DNA of 64,000 nucleotides from Methanoplanus endosymbiosus. GTDB taxonomy: Archaea; Halobacteriota; Methanomicrobia; Methanomicrobiales; Methanomicrobiaceae. The DNA lies in contig NZ_CP096115.1 of assembly GCF_024662215.1 (NCBI RefSeq), forward strand, positions 2,988,935 to 3,052,934, written 5' to 3'. A model generated the notes under the pieces. That model was not told the DNA's origin and ran no database searches. It saw nothing but the letters and a program-made list of their open reading frames with translations. The position numbers and the translations under genes were made by a program. Within the stretch, counting starts at the first letter, position 1, and every line of letters begins with the position of its first letter. Below, piece by piece: positions 36,917-45,465 of this stretch.

Positions 36917-38971
36917 ATGGCAAATAAGAGATATTCCGGCAGAGATCAGATTGATGCAGGCTACTGTCTTTATGGTGCACAGTCTATTCTGCCATTAATC
37001 TCACAGCTTGAATCAGAAGTCGACGGTGTCAAAATTGCGGATGACATCGAATATGTCCACAGATGCAGGGTTGCATCAAGGCGTATCCGTGCCGCTCTTC
37101 CTATATACCGGGACTGCATCCCGCAAAAAGAGTTCAGAAAATGGAAAGTGGAGATAAGGGATGTGACCAAATCCCTTGGCGAGGCGAGGGATGCAGATGT
37201 CCAGGCTGATTTTCTGGAAGGGTTTATTGGGGAGCATAATTTCAGAGGCAGTGATTACCGGACGCTTTTCACACCGGAAATTAAGCCTGTGGAGGATTAT
37301 AGTTCAGTCTCCGTCAGCAGTCCGGTAAGTAATGAGATTTCCGGTGTTCCGGATAATTCCGGATTAAATAAAGGCCCTTCTGAAATTCAGGGTATGACTT
37401 TTGGCGGGAAAATAAAGAGATTATTCAGGAAAATTTCGCCTGCAAAGGAGAAACTGCCATCTGTGGAGGAGGATACTGAACCGGAGAGGAATTTTTCCGG
37501 GAGAGATCCTGTTAACTTTAATTTTGAGAGCGCCGGTTATTCTTATCTTCCGGGACTTGAATGCCTTAAGACGAGAATCTGCCAGAAGAGAGAGGCGATT
37601 CAGCCCCACGTTATTGAATCAATGGAGAAGTTTGAAGAGTCCGGTGTTCTTGATGAGATGAAGGACTATTTCCATGAAATTACAGTGCAGGGGAAGATGT
37701 ATGGTCATGATGTTCACTCGCCTTACTCTTATGAACAGGCATTCCTCAATATTTCACTGAGACTTGAGGATCTCTTCTGGCATGAGAAGTATCTCTTTGA
37801 TCCTGACAGGACTGAAGAGCACCATATGATGAGAATTTATGCTAAAAAACTCCGCTATACCATGGAGGCATATGGTGATCTCTATCCGGACGGGTTAAAG
37901 CCACAGATTAAAGCTATAAAGAAACTTCAGGATTTCCTGGGTGATATTCATGACTGTGATGTCTGGTCTGATTTCCTGCCGGAATTTAAGGCGGAAGAGA
38001 AGAAGAGGTCTGTTGAATATTTTGGAAATGACAGTTTTTTTAAGGTTCTCATTCCCGGAATTGATTATCTCTGTGATGACAGAATCGGGAGGAGAAAAGA
38101 GCTGCACTCCGGACTTGTGGAGTACTGGACTGAGCTTGAAGGGGCAAAATTCTGGGATGAGATAAGGTCTGAAATATCCATGCCGCTTCAGAATGTCTTC
38201 TCCAATGTGGCTGCATCAGGTGATGCGAAGGAGTTAAAGATTGCACTGATTGGGGACATCCATGCAAATCTTCCGGCACTCGAAGCGGCACTTGCCGACA
38301 TTAAGGAGAGGGGTGCGAATATTGTTATCAATGCCGGTGATATTGTGGGCTATGGTGCATTTCCGGATGAGGTGATCACACTTCTGAGGGATAATTATGT
38401 TATAAATATCTCCGGTAATTATGATCTCTCGGTTCTGAAAGCCGGAAGTACCAGTGGTGTGGGAAAGAGAAAGAGGAATGAGCTGAAGAAACACAATAAG
38501 ATTTACAACACCATCTCTCCGTCCAACAGGAAGTTTCTCCGGACACTTCCAAAGACACTTGATCTGGTATTCGGAGGGAAGAGGATATATATCTCGCATG
38601 GCGATAAAAAATCTCCTGTTAAGGCTTTTACTGAAAATTCCACAAAGGCTGAGCTTCTTGATGCATATAAATTTACAAAGGCCGATATTATCGTGACCGG
38701 ACATTCACATAAGCCCTTTGCCGTGGAGACTGACGGCAGATGGTTTATCAATACCGGAAGCGTGGGTATGCCAAAGGACGGCGATCCAAGGGCTTCATAT
38801 GCCCTTCTGACACTGAATCCTTTTTCATTATATCATATCCGTGTTCCCTATGATTACAGGAGATCAGTTGATGCCATCTATGAGGACCGGCTTTCAGAGT
38901 CCTATGCACGGATATACAGGGAAGGAAAACCGGTTGATATTATCCGGCATTCCGGTGGCGATGAAAGTTGA
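36917..38971 (+). CDS. CHAD domain fused to calcineurin-like metallophosphoesterase
   Basis: The 684-residue protein joins two modules. Residues about 5-425 form a CHAD domain, a basic helical fold that binds polyphosphate: YVHRCRVASRRIRAALPIYRD and HHMMRIYAKKLRYTMEAYGDLY carry the conserved His/Arg/Lys helices. A roughly 110-residue disordered, Ser/Pro-rich insert (about 125-215) interrupts it. Residues about 435-650 form a metallophosphoesterase with GDIHANLPALEAAL, NAGDIVGYG, GNYD (Tyr for His), ISHGDK and TGHSHKP. The fusion implies a phosphodiesterase or phosphatase held on polyphosphate. It overlaps the following HD gene by 4 bp and is 4 bp after the PPK2-type gene. Confidence 0.88.
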   Translation: MANKRYSGRDQIDAGYCLYGAQSILPLISQLESEVDGVKIADDIEYVHRCRVASRRIRAALPIYRDCIPQKEFRKWKVEIRDVTKSLGEARDADVQADFLEGFIGEHNFRGSDYRTLFTPEIKPVEDYSSVSVSSPVSNEISGVPDNSGLNKGPSEIQGMTFGGKIKRLFRKISPAKEKLPSVEEDTEPERNFSGRDPVNFNFESAGYSYLPGLECLKTRICQKREAIQPHVIESMEKFEESGVLDEMKDYFHEITVQGKMYGHDVHSPYSYEQAFLNISLRLEDLFWHEKYLFDPDRTEEHHMMRIYAKKLRYTMEAYGDLYPDGLKPQIKAIKKLQDFLGDIHDCDVWSDFLPEFKAEEKKRSVEYFGNDSFFKVLIPGIDYLCDDRIGRRKELHSGLVEYWTELEGAKFWDEIRSEISMPLQNVFSNVAASGDAKELKIALIGDIHANLPALEAALADIKERGANIVINAGDIVGYGAFPDEVITLLRDNYVINISGNYDLSVLKAGSTSGVGKRKRNELKKHNKIYNTISPSNRKFLRTLPKTLDLVFGGKRIYISHGDKKSPVKAFTENSTKAELLDAYKFTKADIIVTGHSHKPFAVETDGRWFINTGSVGMPKDGDPRASYALLTLNPFSLYHIRVPYDYRRSVDAIYEDRLSESYARIYREGKPVDIIRHSGGDES

Positions 38972-39558
38972 TAACTGAATCTGAAGTGAAGGGAATTTTT
39001 GCTCTGCTGGAATCTGTCAGTGCCGATATAGATCACGCCTGTCAGGTTGCGAAACTGAGCAATTCTTTATTCAGTGAACTATCAGTGCTCCATAAACTTG
39101 GAGAGGATGAATTACGTCTGCTTTATTATAGCGCAATGCTTCATGATATTGGGATTTCAGTCTCTGAAAAGGGCCATCATAAAAATTCCTATGGACTTAT
39201 TATCTCGGATCAAACCCTTAATCTGACGGATGTTGAGAGGGCTGTAATTGCCAATACTGCAAGGTATCACAGAAAAGCAGGGCCAAAGGTTTCCCACAAT
39301 GAATTTATGGATTTGTCCGGTGAGGACAGGCGTGTTGTGGAGGTTCTCTCTGCTATTCTGCGTATTGCTGACGGTCTTGACAGGACGCATATGTCACTGA
39401 TATACCGGCTGTCATGCAGAATTTCTGATAAGTATGTCTGGATCAGGTGTTATTCAGATTACCATTCCCGTTTTGATGAAGAGGCAGCGCTTAAGAAGAG
39501 TGATCTGTTTGAAAATATTTTTGGTCATAAGGTGGTTATTGAGTGGGAGACAGGTTAG
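38968..39558 (+). CDS. HD-domain protein resembling the C-terminal domain of Ppx/GppA
   Basis: The 196-residue protein has an HD phosphohydrolase pattern: DHACQVAKLSNSLF, the HD pair in LHDIGISV, HHKNSYGLI and a downstream ADGLDRTH. The same set appears in the C-terminal half of the exopolyphosphatase encoded next, so this is likely a duplicated, detached HD module. It uses a TTG start whose codon overlaps the TGA of the upstream gene (TTGA), and its end overlaps ppx by 16 bp. This is tight translational coupling. Its own substrate is unknown; nucleotide or polyphosphate is plausible. Confidence 0.82.
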   Translation: MITESEVKGIFALLESVSADIDHACQVAKLSNSLFSELSVLHKLGEDELRLLYYSAMLHDIGISVSEKGHHKNSYGLIISDQTLNLTDVERAVIANTARYHRKAGPKVSHNEFMDLSGEDRRVVEVLSAILRIADGLDRTHMSLIYRLSCRISDKYVWIRCYSDYHSRFDEEAALKKSDLFENIFGHKVVIEWETG

Positions 39559-41156
39559 AGGAGAAGGTTGTTTCATTTATTGATCTCGGAACAAATTCGG
39601 TCAGGCTTTTGGTTGTGAGGATTAACAGGAATTATTCCTATAAAATTCTTCGCAGGCAGAAAGATACTATTCGCCTGGGAGATGGTGAATTTGATAAGAA
39701 GATCCTCTCTGAAGCAGCTATGGAAAGAGCAGTTTCTGCATGCCGGCAATATGTAGATATATCACGCAATTTCGGTGCTGAAGAGGTGATCGCCGTTGCA
39801 ACCTCAGCTACAAGGGAGGCTAAAAACCGTGATGAGCTTATCCGGTGTATGTCAGAGTGTGCCGGAGCTGATCTTAATGTGATTTCCGGAGAGGAAGAGG
39901 CCCGCCTCATCTATCTTGGTATCTCAAGCGGAATTGAGATTGGAAAAGAGAAGTATTTTTTCTTTGATATCGGCGGAGGAAGCACAGAAGTTATTGTCGG
40001 CGATCAGTCCGGGCATAACTATCTCAGAAGCCTTAAGCTTGGAGCAATAAGGACGACAGGCAGGTTTTCTCTTGATGCAGATGACGGTATTCTCTCTGAT
40101 AAGGATTTTAAGTATTTATGTGGCAGCCTCAGAGACAAGGTGCACCATGTTGTAAGGGAGACACGGAAATATAATATTTCTGAAGCTTACGGCAGTTCAG
40201 GCACTATTATTTCAGTAATTACTGCTGCAAAGAAGATTTCAGATGCCTGCATCAGTGAGAGTGACGATGGAGTTTATAGTGGGGATTATGAGGGCTGTCA
40301 GTATTTCGCCAATATTGAGGATATTCAGGCTCTGCTGGAGCATTTAAGAACAATACCAAATGATGATAAGAAGAAGATCCCCGGAATAAGTCCTGAGAGG
40401 GCAGATATAATCCTTGCCGGCACTGCAATACTGTACACCGTAATGAAAGAATGCGGAATAAAAAAAATTACTGCATCAGATAGAAGCCTCAGGGACGGAA
40501 TGCTTGTGGATTATCTCTCAAAGATACCGGGTTTTCCTCATGCGGAGAATATGCCCGTCCGGAAGAGAAGTGTAAGGCAGCTTGGACGTTCATGCAGAAT
40601 TGATGAAAAGCATGCAATGAAAGTCTCCGGTCATGCCCTCTCTCTCTTCGATTCCGGAATTGTAGCCGGTGTCCATAATTATGGCCCTAAAGAGAGGGAG
40701 TATCTTGAATATGCTTCATATCTCCATGACATCGGGCAGTTTTTATCCTTTTCCGGGCATCAGAACCATTCATATTATGTGATTACCAGGTCACAGCTTC
40801 TTGGATTTGACCAGAAAGAGATAATTATTATCGGCCTTATTGCCGGATATCACAGGAAAAAAATGCCTAAGAGGTCTGATGAAGGTTTTTCTTCTCTGAA
40901 TCCCGAAGATCAGAAGAGGGTGACCTTTCTCTCTGCTCTGCTCAGAATTGCAGAATATCTTGAACGAAGTCATGATGAGAGAGACCGGATCTGTGAATTT
41001 GTAATTCCGGATGATAACTGTCCAAAAATCCGGATAAGCTCTGAAGAGGACTGTAGTTCTGAAATTCAGCTGATTGAAAATGATATGAAAAACCTGAAAA
41101 AGGCATTTGGGCAGGAGATCTTTGTTTCTGCTGAGAATCTGTCTCAATATCAATGA
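39543..41156 (+). CDS. ppx: Exopolyphosphatase (Ppx/GppA family)
   Basis: The 537-residue enzyme removes terminal phosphates from polyphosphate or hydrolyses pppGpp. The ASKHA N-terminal half has VSFIDLGTNSVRLLVV, ATSATREAKN, SGEEEARLIYLGI, FFDIGGGSTEVIVG and AYGSSGT. The C-terminal half is an HD module (YASYLHDIGQFLSFSGHQNHSYYVI and RIAEYLERSHDERDR). Length fits bacterial Ppx. The start is GTG, overlapping the HD gene by 16 bp. It closes the polyphosphate run; a group II intron lies 52 bp after its stop. Confidence 0.95.
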   Translation: MGDRLEEKVVSFIDLGTNSVRLLVVRINRNYSYKILRRQKDTIRLGDGEFDKKILSEAAMERAVSACRQYVDISRNFGAEEVIAVATSATREAKNRDELIRCMSECAGADLNVISGEEEARLIYLGISSGIEIGKEKYFFFDIGGGSTEVIVGDQSGHNYLRSLKLGAIRTTGRFSLDADDGILSDKDFKYLCGSLRDKVHHVVRETRKYNISEAYGSSGTIISVITAAKKISDACISESDDGVYSGDYEGCQYFANIEDIQALLEHLRTIPNDDKKKIPGISPERADIILAGTAILYTVMKECGIKKITASDRSLRDGMLVDYLSKIPGFPHAENMPVRKRSVRQLGRSCRIDEKHAMKVSGHALSLFDSGIVAGVHNYGPKEREYLEYASYLHDIGQFLSFSGHQNHSYYVITRSQLLGFDQKEIIIIGLIAGYHRKKMPKRSDEGFSSLNPEDQKRVTFLSALLRIAEYLERSHDERDRICEFVIPDDNCPKIRISSEEDCSSEIQLIENDMKNLKKAFGQEIFVSAENLSQYQ

Positions 41157-41746
41157 ATGAACTGCTGCCTGTTCATGGTCGGGCGGAGTCACTGTTCAGT
41201 TGAAGTGGGTGCGACAAGAAAAGCTGTAACATAGATTGCGTAAAGCTATCCATTTCGTTTGGGATATCTCTACCGCAGCATGCATTTCTGGTAACGGAAT
41301 TGTGTGAAGCCTGTGGGACAACGTGGAGAAAATCAGGAGTCTAACCTGATCAATCTGCCAGAGAAAGGATGCCATGGAGAAGCAAACGCTGAATCATCGT
41401 ATGGGTCGTAAACTGAGACAGGCGTATTTAGACTGACACGCCCGAACCAAAATGGTATGGAATCAGGTTATGTTGGAAACGCTGACAATATAACAAACGA
41501 ACAGATGGTTCCCGGCCTAAAGATGGCTCCTAAAGCATCTATATTATCTATGTTATGGAACTTGGTAATCCGTATATACTCCCAATTTGGGTATGGAAGT
41601 CGTGAGACCGACAAATGGTATAGACGGAACAGGATGTCCTAAAAAGCTAAGGCCTGCCGTAACGGGCAGGATAGGGGTTGTTGCCTCGACCTGAAAGGGT
41701 GCTGACGTGGGACAGGTATTCCTAAGCAATGAAGGAAGGTAAACTT

Positions 41747-41984
41747 ATGAAAGTATGTCATTCAACGACGCATAATTGCGAGAAACATACTGACAGGGAT
41801 CTTGCCCGGCAATGGAACTCCATTGACTGGGACAAAACAAGAGACACTGTTAACCGGCTACAGATCCGGATTGCAAAGGCAACAAAAGAAGAAAATTGGA
41901 ATTTGGTGAAACGTCTTTCTTACCTGTTAACTCATTCAAGATCAGCAAAATTGCTGGCTGTACGAATTGTTACACAGAACAAAG
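41747..41984 (+). pseudogene. Group II intron reverse transcriptase, 5' fragment
   Basis: This part encodes the RT N-terminal (RVT_N) domain: WNSIDWDKTRDTVNRLQIRIAKA and SRSAKLLAVRIVTQNK. The insertion sequence cuts it after the second base of the TSD-spanning codons. Beyond 41984 the frame reads into the IS and stops at 41999-42001. A ribosome-binding site (GAAGGT) precedes the ATG at 41747; an upstream ATG at 41729 is possible. The joined product (with 44177-45420) would be 493 residues. Confidence 0.85.
41977..41984 (+). repeat. Target-site duplication, left copy
   Basis: GAACAAAG directly flanks the left IS end. The identical right copy is at 44169-44176. An 8-bp direct duplication is the expected footprint of transposition. 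Confidence 0.9.
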
Positions 41985-42101
41985 CTATGGCGTCAAAATA
42001 GAGTTGGATTTATAACTCCCTAAATCCCTCTCAAAACAGCCTACATTCCTTTTAAATTTTGATCTGACTTTCAATTCTAAATCAATGGTTTCATATATGT
42101 G

Positions 42102-42115
42102 GTGATATATATCAC
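42102..42115. promoter_or_regulatory. 14-bp perfect palindrome with TATA core before the transposase gene
   Basis: GTGATATATATCAC ends 5 nt before the GTG start of the transposase. It contains TATATATA and could be a promoter element or a binding site for the transposase or a repressor. The very short distance to the start suggests an operator-like site or a downstream start. Confidence 0.35.
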
Positions 42116-42120
42116 TATGG

Positions 42121-42531
42121 GTGTCATACATACGGAAATACACTCGTCACAACAAAAATGGAGATGTTAAGACCTACTTTGCTGAAGTTGAATCTGTTCG
42201 AATTGATGGAAAAGTTGTCCAGCGATACATCCGACCTTTAGGGACTGATCCATCTTTTCCAAATAATTTTACTATAGATAAAGACCATTTTTCTTTTTTA
42301 GCCAATCAACTAACTGAAAGAGAATTAACTCCAAATGAGGTATTAGATATGTTGGAAAATATGGGACACCCTGTCTCGCGTGAATCCCTTAAGAGTGTAG
42401 GTATTACCTACGACTTTGGAAAAAAAACGTACTCTATTTCCCTTTCCCACCCAAAGAACTCAAAAAAATCCATAACAGATGCCCAGTCTGTAAAAAAAGA
42501 CTCTACGTCCAAAAAGCAGCTAAAAGAATAG
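42121..42531 (+). CDS. Transposase frame A (N-terminal domain)
   Basis: The 136-residue frame begins MSYIRKYTRHNKNGDVKTYFAEVESVRIDGKVVQRYI, like the N-terminus of several archaeal and bacterial transposases. In frame A the protein ends shortly after SKKSITDAQSVKK. An A7 run at 42462-42468 places the heptamer A AAA AAA in frame, and slippage by -1 there enters frame B. The start is GTG. The unshifted product may be a short regulatory form. Confidence 0.75.
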   Translation: MSYIRKYTRHNKNGDVKTYFAEVESVRIDGKVVQRYIRPLGTDPSFPNNFTIDKDHFSFLANQLTERELTPNEVLDMLENMGHPVSRESLKSVGITYDFGKKTYSISLSHPKNSKKSITDAQSVKKDSTSKKQLKE

Positions 42532-44168
42532 TTAAAACATTATCGGGAGAGATCAGGTTTAATATAGTTTATAAATACTGTAAAGAACATGGTGCGTGTA
42601 ATGAACCATTAATCTCAATTTTCAATCAAATATGCCCTGCCGGACGCAACTTTGATACTAAAATAATGGTTGCTGTTGGTTTATTGCGATTTCTTTTTGA
42701 TTTCCAAAGAGATGAAATAAGAACCATTCTTTTATCTCGAGGAATTAGTATTTCAACTGGTGAAATATCTAATCTGTCTAAAGAGCTTTTGTTAAGGTTC
42801 TATGCTCTGCACAAAAGACATATGCCTCAAATGAAGTCCTTTTTTGAGAGAGAAGGTGGCGCAAAGCTTCACCTGGATGGGACCGGAGAAGCAGGAAATG
42901 AAATTGTTTTTATGGCAAAGGACGGGGATACAGGAATTACAATGGATGCCCAAATTATACCAACAGAGAGCAAAAAATATGTTAAAATCTTCCTGAATAA
43001 CTTAAAATCACTATTGGGGGACCCAATAGTCATTGTTAGAGATATGAGCAAGCAGATTCGAGATGCAGCATTTGAGATTTTTCCTGACGTAAAGCACCAA
43101 ATTTGTCAGTATCACTTCGTTAAAAATCTTGGTAAAACCATTTTTAAAACCAGATACTCTACTTTTCGCAAAGATATTGTGAAAATGAGGATCCTAAGTC
43201 AAATCAAGAAAATGAAAGGGGACCTCAGTGCAATAAAACATCATGGTTCTGAAAAAGATATATTCTTCGCAGAGCAAAAATGGATTATTCTTGCTATAGA
43301 GCATCTTCTTATCTGCCGTGAAAGGAGTTCAAATTACCCATTTGGTTTACCCTACTTTGAAATAATGAATAGAATTTTAGATGTCCAAATAATGGCCCAC
43401 AAAATATTAGAATGGAATATGGCCCATAAAGTTAACGTATGTGAAATTAAGGAGTTTTCTGAAAAATTAGATGATATCACAAACAATGCAGGCATAAACT
43501 CCCAATATTCTAAAATTCAAAAGATATGGGAATGGTTTGAGAAAGTGAGGATTACTTTAAGGGTTGGCAGGCACTTAAGTCAAAATGGAAGTGATATGAT
43601 AACCACAAATGCTCAAAATATGAGAGACGATTTTGAGATCATTCTGAATGCCATTGACATAGATGGAGTAACCAAAGGGGGCGAATTACTCCGCGGAGCA
43701 AGGCAAATAACAAACAACTGCAGAAAACACATGGATGAACTTTTTGTGGAAGTAAAAGACACATTTGGTAATGTAGTTGACATTATGAGAGATAATAATA
43801 TTGAAGAACGCGGCCATAGGTGGAGTAGAATGCACATACGAAGACGAACCGGAAGAAATAGAACTACAAACGAAATGGCACAATATGGTGCACTAATGGC
43901 CATTTTCTCAAACCTTGAGAATGAAACTTATGTGAGAGAAATTCTCTATGACATAAAAGATTTTATTCGAGAGATACAGGATATTACAGCTGAAGAGATC
44001 AGCAGTGCAAGTGAACTGGTGAGGCCATATGCACATAAAGAAATTGTACATTCTGACAGTAAGAGATTGGAGTATTTGGAAGAATTCATAAACTTGCTTG
44101 AAGGTGGACGTTCAGCTGAAAAATGGCTATCAAAATTCAATATTTCCAACCGAATAATGACGCCATAG
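42468..44168 (+). CDS. Transposase frame B (zinc-ribbon and DDE catalytic domain)
   Basis: Frame B lacks an ATG until 42666, but it is open from the A7 run and its extra N-terminal codons are clearly coding: RCPVCKKRLYVQKAAKRIVK, then YCKEHGACNEPLISIFNQICP, a Cys/His zinc-binding-like region. The catalytic part has LHLDGTGE, IVIVRDMSKQIRDAA, IFPDVKHQICQYHFVKNLGK (a MULE/ISL3-like arrangement) and a late Glu (EERGHRWSR or NRTTNE). With frame A through the -1 shift the product would be 682 residues. The stop codon lies in the right inverted repeat. Confidence 0.82.
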   Translation: MHNRCPVCKKRLYVQKAAKRIVKTLSGEIRFNIVYKYCKEHGACNEPLISIFNQICPAGRNFDTKIMVAVGLLRFLFDFQRDEIRTILLSRGISISTGEISNLSKELLLRFYALHKRHMPQMKSFFEREGGAKLHLDGTGEAGNEIVFMAKDGDTGITMDAQIIPTESKKYVKIFLNNLKSLLGDPIVIVRDMSKQIRDAAFEIFPDVKHQICQYHFVKNLGKTIFKTRYSTFRKDIVKMRILSQIKKMKGDLSAIKHHGSEKDIFFAEQKWIILAIEHLLICRERSSNYPFGLPYFEIMNRILDVQIMAHKILEWNMAHKVNVCEIKEFSEKLDDITNNAGINSQYSKIQKIWEWFEKVRITLRVGRHLSQNGSDMITTNAQNMRDDFEIILNAIDIDGVTKGGELLRGARQITNNCRKHMDELFVEVKDTFGNVVDIMRDNNIEERGHRWSRMHIRRRTGRNRTTNEMAQYGALMAIFSNLENETYVREILYDIKDFIREIQDITAEEISSASELVRPYAHKEIVHSDSKRLEYLEEFINLLEGGRSAEKWLSKFNISNRIMTP

Positions 44169-44176
44169 GAACAAAG
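44169..44176 (+). repeat. Target-site duplication, right copy
   Basis: GAACAAAG immediately follows the right IS end and is identical to 41977-41984. Reading across with one copy removed gives the codons AAC AAA GGT, continuing the reverse transcriptase in phase. Confidence 0.9.
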
Positions 44177-45420
44177 GTAAGCGTACACCCGGCATAGACG
44201 GAGAAATCTGGAACTCAGCATCTGCAAAGATGCAGGCAGTTCTGAGCCTCACAGACAAAAATTACTGTGCAAAACCATTACGACGTATTTATATCCCTAA
44301 ACCTGGTAAGAAAACAAAGCGACCAATCTCAATTCCATCCATGTATGATCGGGCAATGCAGGCTCTCTATGGATTGGCCCTACAACCAATCGCAGAAACA
44401 ACAGCAGACCCACGTTCATTTGGATTTAGACTTTTCAGATCAGCACAGGATGCATCAGAATATGCATTTACGTGCTTAGGAAGAAAGACATCATCCATAT
44501 GGATTCTGGAAGGAGACATCCGGGGATGCTTTGATAATATTAACCATGTGTGGCTTAAGGAACACATACCTATGGATCAATCAATCCTTACACAGTTCCT
44601 AAAATCGGGATTTGTCTTTGATAATGTTCTCTTTCCGACAGATAAAGGTACTCCACAAGGAGGCCTTGTGTCTCCAATTCTTGCGAATATGACACTCGAT
44701 GGAATTGAACATATTCTTGATGAACAATTCCAAAATATGAAAGTTCACTTTATTCGCTATGCAGATGACTTTCTGGTCACTGCACCTACAGAGGAAATCG
44801 CAAAAGAAGCAAAGGAGATAATAAAAGAATTCCTCGCAATAAGAGGCCTGGAATTATCGGAAGAGAAAACGTTGATTACTCATATCAACAATGGCTTTGA
44901 CTTTTTGGGGTACAATTTCCGGAAATATAAAGGAAAACTCCTCATTAAACCATCGGAGAAATCAATCAAGTCAATTACTGATAAAATTAGGACTAAAGTT
45001 AAAAAAGCCCGAGCATGGTCTCAGGAGGAATTGATAAAGGTATTAAATCCAACCATACGAGGTTGGGTAAATTATCATCGTCATAATGCAGCCAAGGAAA
45101 CTTTCCAGAAATTAGATCACTATCTCTGGACAGTAACCTGGAAATGGGGTAAACGTCGACACACTAACAAAGGTCGCAAATGGGTAGCAAGTAAATATTG
45201 GCATGTGGAAGGCAAAAGAAAATGGGTTTTCAAAACAGAAGAGAATACGTTAATACAATTCTCGGAAGCTCCCATCCGTAGACATTCTTGCCCAAAGCTT
45301 AATGCTAATCCCTATCTTGACAGGAAATATTTCCTCGAAAGAAAGGAGAGAATGAGAAGACAAACGCCATGGATCCAAACTAAATTATCTTATTTTGCAC
45401 TGCCGCCCGCTAACGGGTAG
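44177..45420 (+). pseudogene. Group II intron reverse transcriptase/maturase, 3' fragment without endonuclease domain
   Basis: It continues the RT with KRTPGIDGEIWN, the fingers-palm blocks (LEGDIRGCFDNINH, GTPQGGLVSPILANMTLD, the FIRYADDFLV catalytic YADD box) and the maturase X/thumb segment (NPTIRGWVNYHRHN). The typical C-terminal HNH endonuclease (paired Cys pairs and His pair) is absent: the protein ends about 25 residues after ANPYLDRKYFLERK. An internal ATG at 44230 gives an isolated open frame, but the fragment lacks RT block 0 and part of block 1 and is unlikely to work alone. Confidence 0.87.
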
Positions 45421-45430
45421 TGGAATGCGT

Positions 45431-45465
45431 GAGCCGTATGCGGTGAAAGCTGCAAGTACTGGTTC
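45431..45465 (+). ncRNA. Group II intron domain V catalytic hairpin
   Basis: The 35-nt segment starts GAGCCGTATG and ends TACTGGTTC. GAGCC pairs with GGTTC, an AGC triad is at 45432-45434 and a GAAA tetraloop caps the hairpin. It is one nt longer than the common 34-nt form, with an extra T in the 3' strand. Domain VI (45468-45500) follows. Confidence 0.85.

Larger units (their letters stand above)
41985..44168 (+). mobile_element. Insertion sequence of 2,184 bp inside the intron RT gene
   Basis: The ends are inverted repeats: CTATGGCGTCA at 41985-41995 and its complement at 44158-44168. GAACAAAG is duplicated on both sides. Two overlapping frames fill the element, together forming one DDE-type transposase. 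The TAG stop of the transposase is formed by the last three bases of the right inverted repeat. The identical duplications and intact frames suggest a recent insertion. I could not assign the IS family from memory with confidence; the N-terminal part recalls IS1634-like proteins. Confidence 0.92.

Noticed and set aside
42666-44168. Transposase gene starting at ATG 42666 on its own
   Set aside because: Coding sequence with a Cys-rich region extends upstream in the same frame to the slippery run, so the real protein is longer.
44230-45420. Independent reverse transcriptase gene starting at the internal ATG
   Set aside because: It lacks the first RT blocks, which lie intact on the other side of the IS; it is a fragment of the interrupted gene.
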